Assembly: GCA_018364635.1 (NCBI GenBank) | Contig: JAGZLR010000004.1 | Location: 27,926-91,925, forward strand | DNA: 64,000 bases | Reading direction: 5' to 3' | DNA from: Clostridiales bacterium | GTDB lineage: Bacteria; Bacillota; Clostridia; Lachnospirales; Anaerotignaceae | Shown: piece after piece, positions 8,445-15,908 of the stretch | How positions within the stretch are numbered: position 1 is the stretch's first letter | Layout of the letters: each line of letters opens with the position of its first letter | Program-made: the position numbers and the translations under genes | Notes under the pieces: model-generated | What the model was told of the DNA's origin: nothing | The model's input: the letters and a program-made list of their open reading frames with translations, nothing else | Database searches by the model: none

Positions 8445-8855
8445 ATGGATGAAATGCTCTCAAAGCTTGTCGGAGCGTTAGGACAAAATTCAGCAGATTT
8501 TCAATCCATGGAAAAGGCTGTCCGTATGATCAAAAATATGCAAAAGATCAATCAATTGGAAAGTAAAGAAGAAGGGGAAGAACATATAGACTTGGCTCAA
8601 AGGCGTATGAAGATTTTGTCAGCTGCGATGCCATATTTGAGTCCTTCCGGCGCCAATGCGCTGTCTACAGCTATGAGAATTATGGAGATTAGAAGAATCA
8701 GTACGGAAAAGTTGCCTTCTGTGAAGATGCAGGAAGGACTTAGCGACGAAGCTAGAAGACGAGAATTGCTTCGGGCTGTCATACCATATTTAAGCTCTGA
8801 GGAAAAGAAGCAGATTTTATCAGCTATGCGGCTGATGGAAATTGCAGGGGGATAA
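8445..8855 (+). CDS. hypothetical protein with a duplicated 31-residue helical repeat
   Basis: I do not recognise this 136-residue protein. The start is set at the second ATG (8445): AGGGGGG at 8431-8437 is only 1 base from the first ATG (8439) but 7 bases from the second. It is predicted all-helical and contains an internal duplication: residues 53-83 and 104-134 share RR..., (I/L)L(S/R)A, PYLS and AMR(I/L)MEI at matching positions. The same pattern appears once in the protein encoded at 7004-7426 on the other side of the protease gene. It is transcribed away from the protease from a shared 110-base intergenic region. It has no signal or membrane segment. Confidence 0.8.
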   Translation: MDEMLSKLVGALGQNSADFQSMEKAVRMIKNMQKINQLESKEEGEEHIDLAQRRMKILSAAMPYLSPSGANALSTAMRIMEIRRISTEKLPSVKMQEGLSDEARRRELLRAVIPYLSSEEKKQILSAMRLMEIAGG

Positions 8856-8864
8856 GAAACAAAG

Positions 8865-8907
8865 AAAAAATAGATGCAGCTATTTTGTTTGCCGCATCTA
8901 TTTTTTT
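8865..8907. terminator. bidirectional terminator between converging small genes
   Basis: TAGATGC (8871-8877) pairs with GCATCTA (8894-8900). A-run and T-run flanks make it work on both strands; it serves the repeat-protein gene and the 50-codon gene that faces it. Confidence 0.85.
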
Positions 8908-8925
8908 AGCATATAGATGGAATGT

Positions 8926-9078
8926 TTATCCATTCCAAGACAAAAGAAGTAGAAAAAGAATGATATAAAGAGAAGTGGAGTGTTGTTTAGGTAAGGATTT
9001 TTTAGGGTTATTTTTCTGTATGTAATCAGAATATCTTTGAAATCCATTTAAAAACGGTTCAGGAATATCGCAAGACAT
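8926..9078 (-). CDS. 50-residue tail-anchored small protein
   Basis: This short minus-strand frame begins at 9078 with ATG and stops at 8926. On its own strand AAAGGA and GGTGG lie just upstream. The product starts MSCDIPEPFLNGFQRY, has a polar, Lys-rich middle, and ends in one strongly hydrophobic stretch (LYIILFLLLLSW, about 37-48), as in tail-anchored membrane peptides. It faces the repeat-protein gene and uses the same bidirectional terminator, which supports a real transcript. I know of no homologue. It could be a chance frame, but site, hydrophobic tail and terminator together favour a gene. Confidence 0.55.
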   Translation of the reverse strand: MSCDIPEPFLNGFQRYSDYIQKNNPKKSLPKQHSTSLYIILFLLLLSWNG

Positions 9079-9168
9079 ATGGCCACCATCCTTTCTTTCT
9101 ATCATCCTATGAAGAACAAGAAAGGTTATGAACAGAGAAGAAATAATTTTTTTGTCAAGATATAAAAT

Positions 9169-9257
9169 TTTTTCACAGTTTTCAGGTTATTCACAAGGCT
9201 TGTGGAAGCAAGAAAAATGTTGATTTCCACGATGGCTGTGTATAACTATGTGGATAA
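9169..9257. promoter_or_regulatory. cluster of DnaA boxes
   Basis: Three exact TTATNCACA boxes occur within 71 bases: 9187-9195 (plus strand), 9237-9245 and 9249-9257 (both minus strand). A fourth with one mismatch is at 9169-9177 (plus). The two plus-strand and two minus-strand sites point towards each other beside an AT-rich tract. No dnaA, dnaN or rpmH is nearby, so a regulatory or DnaA-titrating cluster is likelier than the main origin. Confidence 0.65.
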
Positions 9258-9347
9258 TGTTGATAGTAAGGAAATAATTTTTGGTTAAGGAGCGACTAAA
9301 ATTGATATTAAAAATGGATGATGAGAGGAAAGGAATCTGTTTTTATT

Positions 9348-9376
9348 TTGACTTTTTATCTGTTCTGTGCTTAAAT
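9348..9376 (+). promoter_or_regulatory. candidate sigma-A promoter for wecB
   Basis: TTGACT at 9348-9353, a 17-base spacer and TTAAAT at 9371-9376 (four of six consensus bases), about 50 bases before the wecB start. Confidence 0.5.
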
Positions 9377-9427
9377 AAACTGTAAGCAAAGCAAATGTAG
9401 AATGAATTTTTGTTTAGAGGAGTTTCT

Positions 9428-10582
9428 ATGATGAAGAAGATAAAAGTCATGACTGTGTTTGGCACTAGGCCGGAAGCAATAAAAATGGCGCCATTAATTT
9501 TAGAGCTTCAAAAGCAAGAAGAGATAGAAAGTATCATATGCGTTACTGCACAGCATAGACAGATGCTAGATCAGGTATTGGAAATATTCCAGTTGACACC
9601 TGATTTTGATCTCAATATTATGAAAGAACGACAGACTCTTTCAGGGATTACCACACGGGCTCTGCTGGGGTTAGAACAAGTTATGGCACAGGAGAAGCCG
9701 GATATCGTACTTGTTCACGGGGATACAACAACGACGTTTGCAGGCTCACTTGCGGCTTATTACAACCAGGTGAAGGTAGGACATGTAGAGGCAGGACTGC
9801 GTACATATGACAAGTATCAGCCATTTCCAGAAGAGATGAACCGTCGCCTGACAGGCGCTATTGCTGATCTTCATTTTGCACCAACCAAATTAGCAAAACA
9901 ACATCTGGAAAAAGAAAATGTTTCCGAAGAAAATATTTTTATTACAGGTAATACGGTGATTGATGCGCTACAGTCTACCATTGAAGAAAAGTACCACTTC
10001 TCTGTGGAAGAACTGAATCAAATCAATTTCAAAAAGAAGAGAGTACTTGCAATGACTGCCCATAGAAGAGAAAATTTGGGACAGCCTCTTATTAATATCT
10101 GCCAAGCAGTCCTTCGTCTGGTAGAGGAGTTTGAAGATGTGGAAGTTGTATATGCGGTGCACAAAAATCCTGCAGTATGGGAGCCTGTGCATAAGCTTTT
10201 GGGTTCTAATAGTAAGATTCACCTTTTGGAACCCTTGGATTTGAAGGATATGCACAATCTGATGAGTCGATCATTTTTTGTTATGACAGATTCTGGAGGG
10301 TTACAAGAGGAAGTACCATCAATGGGAAAACCGGTTTTGGTGCTTCGTAATGTGACAGAACGCCCAGAAGGCGTAGAAGCCGGTACTTTGAAGTTAGCTG
10401 GAACAGAGGAAGAGACAGTATACCAGATGGCAAAAACGCTGTTAACAGATGAGGTAGAGTACAAAAAAATGGCTCAGGCAAAAAATCCGTTTGGCGATGG
10501 AAAAGCGTCGAAACGAATTGTTCAGGCAATTTTATATTATTTCGGTCAAAATGCCAAAAGGCCGGAAAATTTTGAGATATAA
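9428..10582 (+). CDS. wecB: UDP-N-acetylglucosamine 2-epimerase (non-hydrolysing)
   Basis: Interconverts UDP-GlcNAc and UDP-ManNAc, the donor used for teichoic acid linkage units and other surface glycans. The protein (384 residues from 9428) carries the family blocks FGTRPEAIKMAP, HGDTTTTFAG, GHVEAGLRT, FPEEMNRRL, TAHRREN and DSGGLQEE. A longer frame from a TTG at 9410 is rejected because AGAGGAG at 9416-9422 lies inside it; the ATG at 9431 is an equally plausible start. lepB follows 15 bases after the stop, so wecB, lepB and folD probably share a transcript. Symbol mnaA is also used in Firmicutes. Confidence 0.93.
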   Translation: MMKKIKVMTVFGTRPEAIKMAPLILELQKQEEIESIICVTAQHRQMLDQVLEIFQLTPDFDLNIMKERQTLSGITTRALLGLEQVMAQEKPDIVLVHGDTTTTFAGSLAAYYNQVKVGHVEAGLRTYDKYQPFPEEMNRRLTGAIADLHFAPTKLAKQHLEKENVSEENIFITGNTVIDALQSTIEEKYHFSVEELNQINFKKKRVLAMTAHRRENLGQPLINICQAVLRLVEEFEDVEVVYAVHKNPAVWEPVHKLLGSNSKIHLLEPLDLKDMHNLMSRSFFVMTDSGGLQEEVPSMGKPVLVLRNVTERPEGVEAGTLKLAGTEEETVYQMAKTLLTDEVEYKKMAQAKNPFGDGKASKRIVQAILYYFGQNAKRPENFEI

Positions 10583-10597
10583 AATAAGGAGGGGATT

Positions 10598-11152
10598 ATG
10601 GAAAGAAAAGAAAAGACAGAAGAAAAGAAAAGTTTTTTTTCGGAGGCCCTCAGCTGGATTCTGACAATTGCAGTAGCAGTTGGAATCGCTCTTGTGATTA
10701 ATGGTGTTATTATTGTCAATGCTACGGTACCAACAGGTTCTATGGAAAATACCATTATGCCCAAAGATAGAATAATTGCCCTTCGTCTTACCTATGACTT
10801 TTCTGATCCGCAAAGAGGAGATATTGCGGTGTTTAAATATCCTGACGATGAATCTTTATTGTATGTGAAACGAGTGATAGGATTACCGGGCGAAACGGTA
10901 GAAATACGTGATGGCAAGGTATACATTGATAATTCTCAAACGCCTTTAGATGAGCCATATCTCAAGGAAGAGATGGTTGGCAGTTTTGGACCATATGAGG
11001 TTCCAGAAGACTGCTATTTTATGATGGGTGATAATCGAAATAATTCTTTGGATTCCAGATATTGGGAAAATACATATGTAAAGAAAGAAAAAATGCTAGG
11101 AAAAGTATATTTCAGGTACTTCCCTAGTTTCTCAATACTTTCCGATAAATAA
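10598..11152 (+). CDS. lepB: signal peptidase I
   Basis: Membrane-bound serine protease that cleaves signal peptides from Sec-exported proteins. The 184-residue protein has one N-terminal membrane segment (about 19-41), then the catalytic Ser48 in PTGSME and the general-base Lys91 in YVKRVIGLPGE, and the conserved GDNRNNSLDSR box near 144-154. This is the short Gram-positive form with a single anchor. AAGGAGGG lies just before the ATG. It sits between wecB and folD, both unrelated in function. Confidence 0.95.
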   Translation: MERKEKTEEKKSFFSEALSWILTIAVAVGIALVINGVIIVNATVPTGSMENTIMPKDRIIALRLTYDFSDPQRGDIAVFKYPDDESLLYVKRVIGLPGETVEIRDGKVYIDNSQTPLDEPYLKEEMVGSFGPYEVPEDCYFMMGDNRNNSLDSRYWENTYVKKEKMLGKVYFRYFPSFSILSDK

Positions 11153-11178
11153 TATTTTGTACAAAAGGAGGAAAGGGT

Positions 11179-12036
11179 ATGAAGATAATTGATGGAAAAG
11201 TAATTTCTCTTGCAATCAAAGAGGAAGTAAAACAAGAAGTAGAAAAGGTCAAGGGAAGAGGAGTAAATCCTAGTTTGGCTGTAATTTTGGTGGGGGATAA
11301 TCCAGCAAGTAAGGTATATGTAAAAAATAAAAAGAAAGCTTGCGAGTTTACAGGCATAAAGTCTGTCTCCTATGAGCTCCCTCAAGACACGACAGAAAAT
11401 GAGCTGCTAGATTTGGTAGAAGAGCTGAATAAAAGTAAAAACATTCATGGAATTTTAGTGCAGCTGCCATTACCAAAACAGATTGATGAAAACAAAATTA
11501 TTATGTCCATTGCACCTGAAAAGGATGTGGACTGCTTTCATCCGATGAATGTAGGATATGTGTATACAGGCAGCAAGGAGACATTTTTGCCTTGTACTCC
11601 GGCTGGCGTCATAGAGTTGATTAAAAGAAGTGGCTATGAAATAAGCGGCAAACAATGTGTTGTTATTGGTCGAAGCAATATTGTCGGTAAACCGGCAGCG
11701 ATGCTTTTAATGAGGGAAAACGGTACAGTTACTGTCTGTCATTCAAAGACAAAAAATTTGCCAGAAATCTGTAGAGCAGCGGATATTATTGTGGTAGCTA
11801 CAGGCAAAAGAAATACATTGACACCGGATATGATTCAAGAAGGCGCTGTGATTATTGACGTGGGAATGAATCGGGATGAAAATGGAAAATTATGTGGAGA
11901 TGTAGATTTTGATGGATGCAGCCAGAAAGCCGCAGCGATAACTCCGGTGCCTGGAGGTGTCGGGCCAATGACAATTGCTATGTTGATGAAAAATTGTCTG
12001 TCAGCAGCTAAAGAGCAAAATAATTTAAACGGATAA
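11179..12036 (+). CDS. folD: bifunctional methylenetetrahydrofolate dehydrogenase/cyclohydrolase
   Basis: FolD interconverts 5,10-methylene-THF and 10-formyl-THF in one-carbon metabolism, in the cytosol. The 285-residue protein has the catalytic Lys in the YVKNKKKACE segment, VQLPLP, the NADP-binding block IGRSNIVGKPAAML and the C-terminal PGGVGPMTIAML signature. AAAGGAGG precedes the ATG. It closes the wecB-lepB-folD run at a strong terminator. Confidence 0.96.
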   Translation: MKIIDGKVISLAIKEEVKQEVEKVKGRGVNPSLAVILVGDNPASKVYVKNKKKACEFTGIKSVSYELPQDTTENELLDLVEELNKSKNIHGILVQLPLPKQIDENKIIMSIAPEKDVDCFHPMNVGYVYTGSKETFLPCTPAGVIELIKRSGYEISGKQCVVIGRSNIVGKPAAMLLMRENGTVTVCHSKTKNLPEICRAADIIVVATGKRNTLTPDMIQEGAVIIDVGMNRDENGKLCGDVDFDGCSQKAAAITPVPGGVGPMTIAMLMKNCLSAAKEQNNLNG

Positions 12037-12045
12037 AAATGATGG

Positions 12046-12074
12046 GAACAGGAATTAAATTTCCTGTTCTTTTT
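12046..12074 (+). terminator. terminator after folD
   Basis: GAACAGGAA (12046-12054) pairs perfectly with TTCCTGTTC (12061-12069), then TTTTT. Confidence 0.9.
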
Positions 12075-12210
12075 GTATTGTATGTGATTGTTTGAAGGAC
12101 AGTGCGCTCTTTTACTCTTTAGACTGATTGAGGGGATATCCAGCACACCTCTTGTCGAAGCAACAAAAGGTAGTATATCACAGGCAGATACCTGACAAAG
12201 GAAGAATTTG

Positions 12211-12489
12211 TTAGAAGATTGTTTCTAATTGAATTTGAGGCAAGACATCTAATAAGGTTGAGCCGTTTATTATTGTCGCTTTTTCAATGAGTTGTTCTAT
12301 GCTGTCAAAACTTTGCTCTTTTTTATTACACCAAAGAGATACATTTTTTTGAGAATGACTACAAGACAAGAAAAAATTTCTTCCTTCAAATGAAAATTCT
12401 ATTTCTCTCCCATGTTCAATTAAATAAATCAAGGATGATAGTGATTTGGTTCGCTCAAATTCTTTGACAATTAAATCATGCAGACACAT
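12211..12489 (-). CDS. hypothetical 92-residue protein
   Basis: I do not recognise it with confidence. On the minus strand GGAGG lies 8 bases before the ATG, a strong site that supports a real gene. The product has an N-terminal helix, then an apparent beta-rich part with EFSFEGRNFFLSCS and VSLWCNKKEQSF, then SIEQLIEKATIINGSTLLDVLPQI. That order (short beta sheet with aromatic residues, then a helix ending in a conserved-looking G.TL motif) resembles small orphan proteins common in Clostridia. It has no signal peptide and is transcribed alone. Confidence 0.7.
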   Translation of the reverse strand: MCLHDLIVKEFERTKSLSSLIYLIEHGREIEFSFEGRNFFLSCSHSQKNVSLWCNKKEQSFDSIEQLIEKATIINGSTLLDVLPQIQLETIF

Positions 12490-12686
12490 AATTTATACCT
12501 CCATAACTTCCGATTTATCTGTTGACTTACTTTATCATAGTTTTTTGTCTCTATCAACATATAGTGAAATTAATGGAGCTGAAAATCATCAGTTCAAAGG
12601 TTAAAAGAGAAGACAGTATGGTTCATTGTGTTTTTATCTAAATTATGATATAATTTCTTGATAAAATAGTTTAGGAGGAGTCGTTA

Positions 12687-14048
12687 TTGAAAGCAAAAAT
12701 AGCTTTTATTTCTTTGGGCTGCGATAAAAATTTAGTGGATAGTGAGGTTATGATCGGCCTTTTAAATCAGAAAGATTTTATGGTGACTAGCCAGGAGGAA
12801 AAGGCTGATTTTATCGTTATCAATACTTGTTGTTTTATCAAAGATGCATTGCAAGAAAGTATTGATACAATTTTAGAGGCAGCGCAGTATAAAAAGACTG
12901 GCTGCTGTAAAGGAATCATTGTTACAGGATGTTTGGGACAAAGATATGAAAAAGAAATATTTGAGCAACTGCCTGAAGTAGATGCCATTGTTGGAACGTC
13001 TGCTTATGAGGATATTGTAGAAGTGATAGAAAGACTGATAGATGGAGAGACATGTGTCAAGCATCTTGACAGCATTGACAGAGCTATGGAAGAGAAAAAC
13101 AGTCAGCTTCGGATTCCATCAACACCAGCGTACTTTGCCTATTTAAAGATTGCGGAGGGATGCGATAACTTTTGTACTTATTGTGTCATTCCTAAAATGA
13201 GAGGAAAATACCGCAGCAGACATATGGAAAGTCTGATAGAGGAGGCAAAAAAGCTGGCAGAAGGCGGCGTAAAGGAGCTGATTTTAATTGCGCAGGATGT
13301 GGCTTATTATGGCCAGGACTTGTATGGAAAAAATATGCTTGCACAACTGCTAAAAGAACTTTGTGCTATTGACGGCCTTGAGTGGATCCGTTTATTGTAT
13401 TGCTATCCAGAGCATTTGACAGATGATGCAATTGCGGTTATAGCGTCAGAACCTAAGATATGCCATTATATTGATATGCCTATTCAACATGCGAATAATC
13501 AAGTTTTAAAAAGAATGGGAAGAAGAAGCAGCCAAGAACTTTTAAAGAATATAGTCGGGAAATTGCGAAAGGCAATGCCTGATATTGCGATTCGTACTAC
13601 AATTATTACAGGTTTTCCACAGGAATCTGACGATGAGTTTTTAGATATGCTTTCCTTTGTTGAAACAACAGGTTTCGATCGTCTAGGTGTATTTACCTAT
13701 TCCCAAGAAGAAGGAACTCCAGCAGCTAAAATGAATGGTCAGATAGAGGAAGATCTAAAAGAAAAACGTAAGGACATTTTGATGGAAGCGCAAAAACGGA
13801 TTTCAGCTGAAAAATGTGAACAGATGTTGGGAAAGAGGCTGAAAGTTTTGGTGGAGGGATATCTGCCAGAGGAAAAAGTATATTGTGCTAGAAGTTATAA
13901 GGATACGCCGGACATCGATGGTTTGGTATTTATCAATTTCCAAGGGCAGTTACTTAGCGGTGATTTTATTACAGTAGAGATTACAGAGGCGAGCGACTAT
14001 GATTTGATTGGAGAGGTGGTTGAAGATGGAATTGAATCTTGCCAATAA
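12687..14048 (+). CDS. rimO: ribosomal protein S12 methylthiotransferase RimO
   Basis: Radical SAM enzyme that methylthiolates the conserved Asp of ribosomal protein S12. The 453-residue protein has the UPF0004 domain with cluster ligands C12, C48 and C82, the radical SAM motif C159-x3-C163-x2-C166, and a C-terminal TRAM domain. The start is TTG at 12687: AGGAGG at 12673-12678 is 8 bases away and no ATG fits. It opens the classic rimO-pgsA-cinA order upstream of recA. Confidence 0.95.
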   Translation: MKAKIAFISLGCDKNLVDSEVMIGLLNQKDFMVTSQEEKADFIVINTCCFIKDALQESIDTILEAAQYKKTGCCKGIIVTGCLGQRYEKEIFEQLPEVDAIVGTSAYEDIVEVIERLIDGETCVKHLDSIDRAMEEKNSQLRIPSTPAYFAYLKIAEGCDNFCTYCVIPKMRGKYRSRHMESLIEEAKKLAEGGVKELILIAQDVAYYGQDLYGKNMLAQLLKELCAIDGLEWIRLLYCYPEHLTDDAIAVIASEPKICHYIDMPIQHANNQVLKRMGRRSSQELLKNIVGKLRKAMPDIAIRTTIITGFPQESDDEFLDMLSFVETTGFDRLGVFTYSQEEGTPAAKMNGQIEEDLKEKRKDILMEAQKRISAEKCEQMLGKRLKVLVEGYLPEEKVYCARSYKDTPDIDGLVFINFQGQLLSGDFITVEITEASDYDLIGEVVEDGIESCQ

Positions 14049-14571
14049 ACTGACATTACTGAGAGTGCTATTGATTCCTGTATTTGTAGTTGTACTTCTG
14101 ACCGGTTGGGTGCCGTCTCCAATGAATCGATTTCTTGCGGTAATAATTTTTATTATTGCCTCAATCACAGATTGTCTTGATGGACAGATTGCCAGAAGAT
14201 TTCATATGGTTACTAATTTTGGTAAGTTTATGGATCCTTTAGCAGATAAGCTTTTGGTAACCGCAGCAATGGTCTGTATGGTAGAGATGGGCGATTTGCC
14301 AGCATGGATTGTTATTATTATTATTAGCAGGGAGTTTATTATTACAGGTTTTCGTCTGATTGCTGTGGAAGCAGGAACTGTTATTGCAGCTAGTTTTTGG
14401 GGAAAAATAAAAACAGTAACGCAAATGTTTATGATTATTTTTGTCCTTCTTGGTTTACGTGGAATTGCATTTGATATGATTAAAGACATTCTAATTGGAT
14501 TAGCTTTGATTTTTACAGTGATTTCTGGTGTAGACTATATTGTAAAGAATCGAAACGTCCTAAAGGGATAA
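14026..14571 (+). CDS. pgsA: CDP-diacylglycerol-glycerol-3-phosphate 3-phosphatidyltransferase
   Basis: Makes phosphatidylglycerophosphate, the committed step to phosphatidylglycerol, in the membrane. The protein (181 residues) has the CDP-alcohol phosphatidyltransferase motif in DCLDGQIARR...GKFMDPLADK, with its Asp residues in place, and several membrane segments. The start is set at the ATG at 14026 rather than an upstream in-frame TTG, giving the usual MELNLANKLTLLR beginning. It overlaps the end of rimO by 23 bases, so translation is likely coupled. Confidence 0.95.
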   Translation: MELNLANKLTLLRVLLIPVFVVVLLTGWVPSPMNRFLAVIIFIIASITDCLDGQIARRFHMVTNFGKFMDPLADKLLVTAAMVCMVEMGDLPAWIVIIIISREFIITGFRLIAVEAGTVIAASFWGKIKTVTQMFMIIFVLLGLRGIAFDMIKDILIGLALIFTVISGVDYIVKNRNVLKG

Positions 14572-14589
14572 AGAAAAGAGGAATAGCAG

Positions 14590-15825
14590 ATGAATGCGGA
14601 AATTATTGCAGTGGGAACAGAAATTTTATTAGGGGATATTGTAAACACCAATGCACAGCATATCGCTCAAGGATTGGCACAGCTGGGGATTGGCGTATAT
14701 TATCAGACTGTTGTTGGTGATAATCCAAAGAGACTGAAAGAAACGATTGCTACTGCATTTGCTAGAGCTGATTTAGTTGTGACCTGTGGTGGTTTGGGAC
14801 CAACAGAGGATGATTTGACAAAGGAAACTGGAGCTGTGTATTTTAATAAAAAACTAGTGGTAGACCAGAAAGCACTGGCCAGGATCGAGCATTTTTTTGA
14901 GAAGATACAAAAGCAGATGACGCCAAATAACAGAAAACAAGCGCTGGTTCCAGAAGGATGCAAGGTGCTTTATAATCAAAATGGAACAGCGCCTGGAATT
15001 ATCATGGAAGAAAATGGGAAAATTATGGTACTGTTGCCTGGGCCTCCAAGAGAAATGGCTCCGATGTTTGATGAACAAGTGATGCCATACCTGGAAGATA
15101 GGCAAGAGGAAACTTTTGTTTCCCGCACTCTTCGGATTATGTCAGTTGGGGAAAGCGGTGTAGAACATATGTTGCTTGACTTAATTGATGGACAGACAAA
15201 TCCTACTGTAGCAACCTATGCAAAAGATAATGAATCGCTAGTTCGATTGACTGCCTGTGCTCACACAAAAAAAGAGGCAAAACAGCTGATAGACCCAATT
15301 GCAGATGAAATTTACCGGAGGTTAGGAGAAAATATTTATGGTGAAGATGAAACTTCTATTGAAGAAGTTGTTGCAAGACTTCTAGTGGAAAAGGGTGAGA
15401 CAATTGCAGTAAGTGAGTCTTGTACAGGTGGTATGGTATCTTCCGCACTCATAGAATTTCCGGGCATTTCAAAAGTTTTTATAGAAGGCGATGTAACATA
15501 CAGCAATGATGCAAAAATACGCCGGTTGGGTGTAAAGAAAGAAACGTTGGAACTTTTTGGAGCAGTCAGCAAGGAGACGGCTGCGGAGATGGCTATCGGC
15601 ATTGCACAGGCGGCTGGAACAAAGATTGGAATTTCCACAACAGGAATTGCTGGTCCAGATGGTGGAAGTGAACAGAAGCCGGTTGGTCTTGTCTATGCAG
15701 GCTTATATAGAAATGGTTCTGTAAAAACGCAGGAATTTCATTTTGCTGGAACAAGACAGAGGATTCGTTCCAGGGCGACAGCTGCTGTGTTAGACTGGCT
15801 GAGAAGAGAATTGATAACATCTTAA
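14590..15825 (+). CDS. cinA: CinA family protein (nicotinamide-nucleotide amidohydrolase)
   Basis: The 411-residue protein joins an N-terminal molybdopterin-binding-like (COG1058) domain (about 1-170, VGTEILLGDIVNTN, CGGLGPTEDD) to a C-terminal amidase domain (about 255-410, AVSESCTGGM, GIAGPDGG). In characterised relatives these give ADP-ribose pyrophosphatase and NMN deamidase activities for NAD recycling. The older name reflects linkage with recA and competence, which is kept here. AGAGGA lies 8-9 bases before the ATG. It lies 18 bases after pgsA in the same operon. Confidence 0.94.
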   Translation: MNAEIIAVGTEILLGDIVNTNAQHIAQGLAQLGIGVYYQTVVGDNPKRLKETIATAFARADLVVTCGGLGPTEDDLTKETGAVYFNKKLVVDQKALARIEHFFEKIQKQMTPNNRKQALVPEGCKVLYNQNGTAPGIIMEENGKIMVLLPGPPREMAPMFDEQVMPYLEDRQEETFVSRTLRIMSVGESGVEHMLLDLIDGQTNPTVATYAKDNESLVRLTACAHTKKEAKQLIDPIADEIYRRLGENIYGEDETSIEEVVARLLVEKGETIAVSESCTGGMVSSALIEFPGISKVFIEGDVTYSNDAKIRRLGVKKETLELFGAVSKETAAEMAIGIAQAAGTKIGISTTGIAGPDGGSEQKPVGLVYAGLYRNGSVKTQEFHFAGTRQRIRSRATAAVLDWLRRELITS

Positions 15826-15849
15826 TTTCAGAAGAATCATAGAAACTCC

Positions 15850-15893
15850 TTGACAGAAGAAAAAATATTACGTATACTAAGAACATAAGTTCT
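15850..15893 (+). promoter_or_regulatory. recA promoter with LexA (SOS) operator
   Basis: TTGACA (15850-15855), a 17-base spacer and TATACT (15873-15878) form a near-consensus sigma-A promoter. A 14-bp palindrome AGAACATAAGTTCT (15880-15893), of the Gram-positive LexA form GAAC-N4-GTTC, covers the expected transcription start, so bound LexA would block initiation. Confidence 0.88.
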
Positions 15894-15908
15894 CATAGGA
15901 GGCGCGGT

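Larger units (their letters stand above)
9079..9427. other. intergenic region with DnaA-box cluster and wecB promoter
   Basis: This 349-base stretch separates the 50-codon gene from wecB. It holds four DnaA-box-like 9-mers (9169-9257), an AT-rich block to their left (about 9145-9175), and a candidate wecB promoter (9348-9376). I see no other ORF with a ribosome-binding site. Confidence 0.7.

Noticed and set aside
9169..9257. Chromosomal origin oriC
   Set aside because: No dnaA, dnaN, recF, gyrB or rpmH nearby and only four boxes; a regulatory or titration cluster is likelier.
11014..11385. 123-codon minus-strand frame
   Set aside because: It is antisense to lepB and folD, with low-complexity Phe/Tyr/Ser composition typical of shadow frames in AT-rich DNA.
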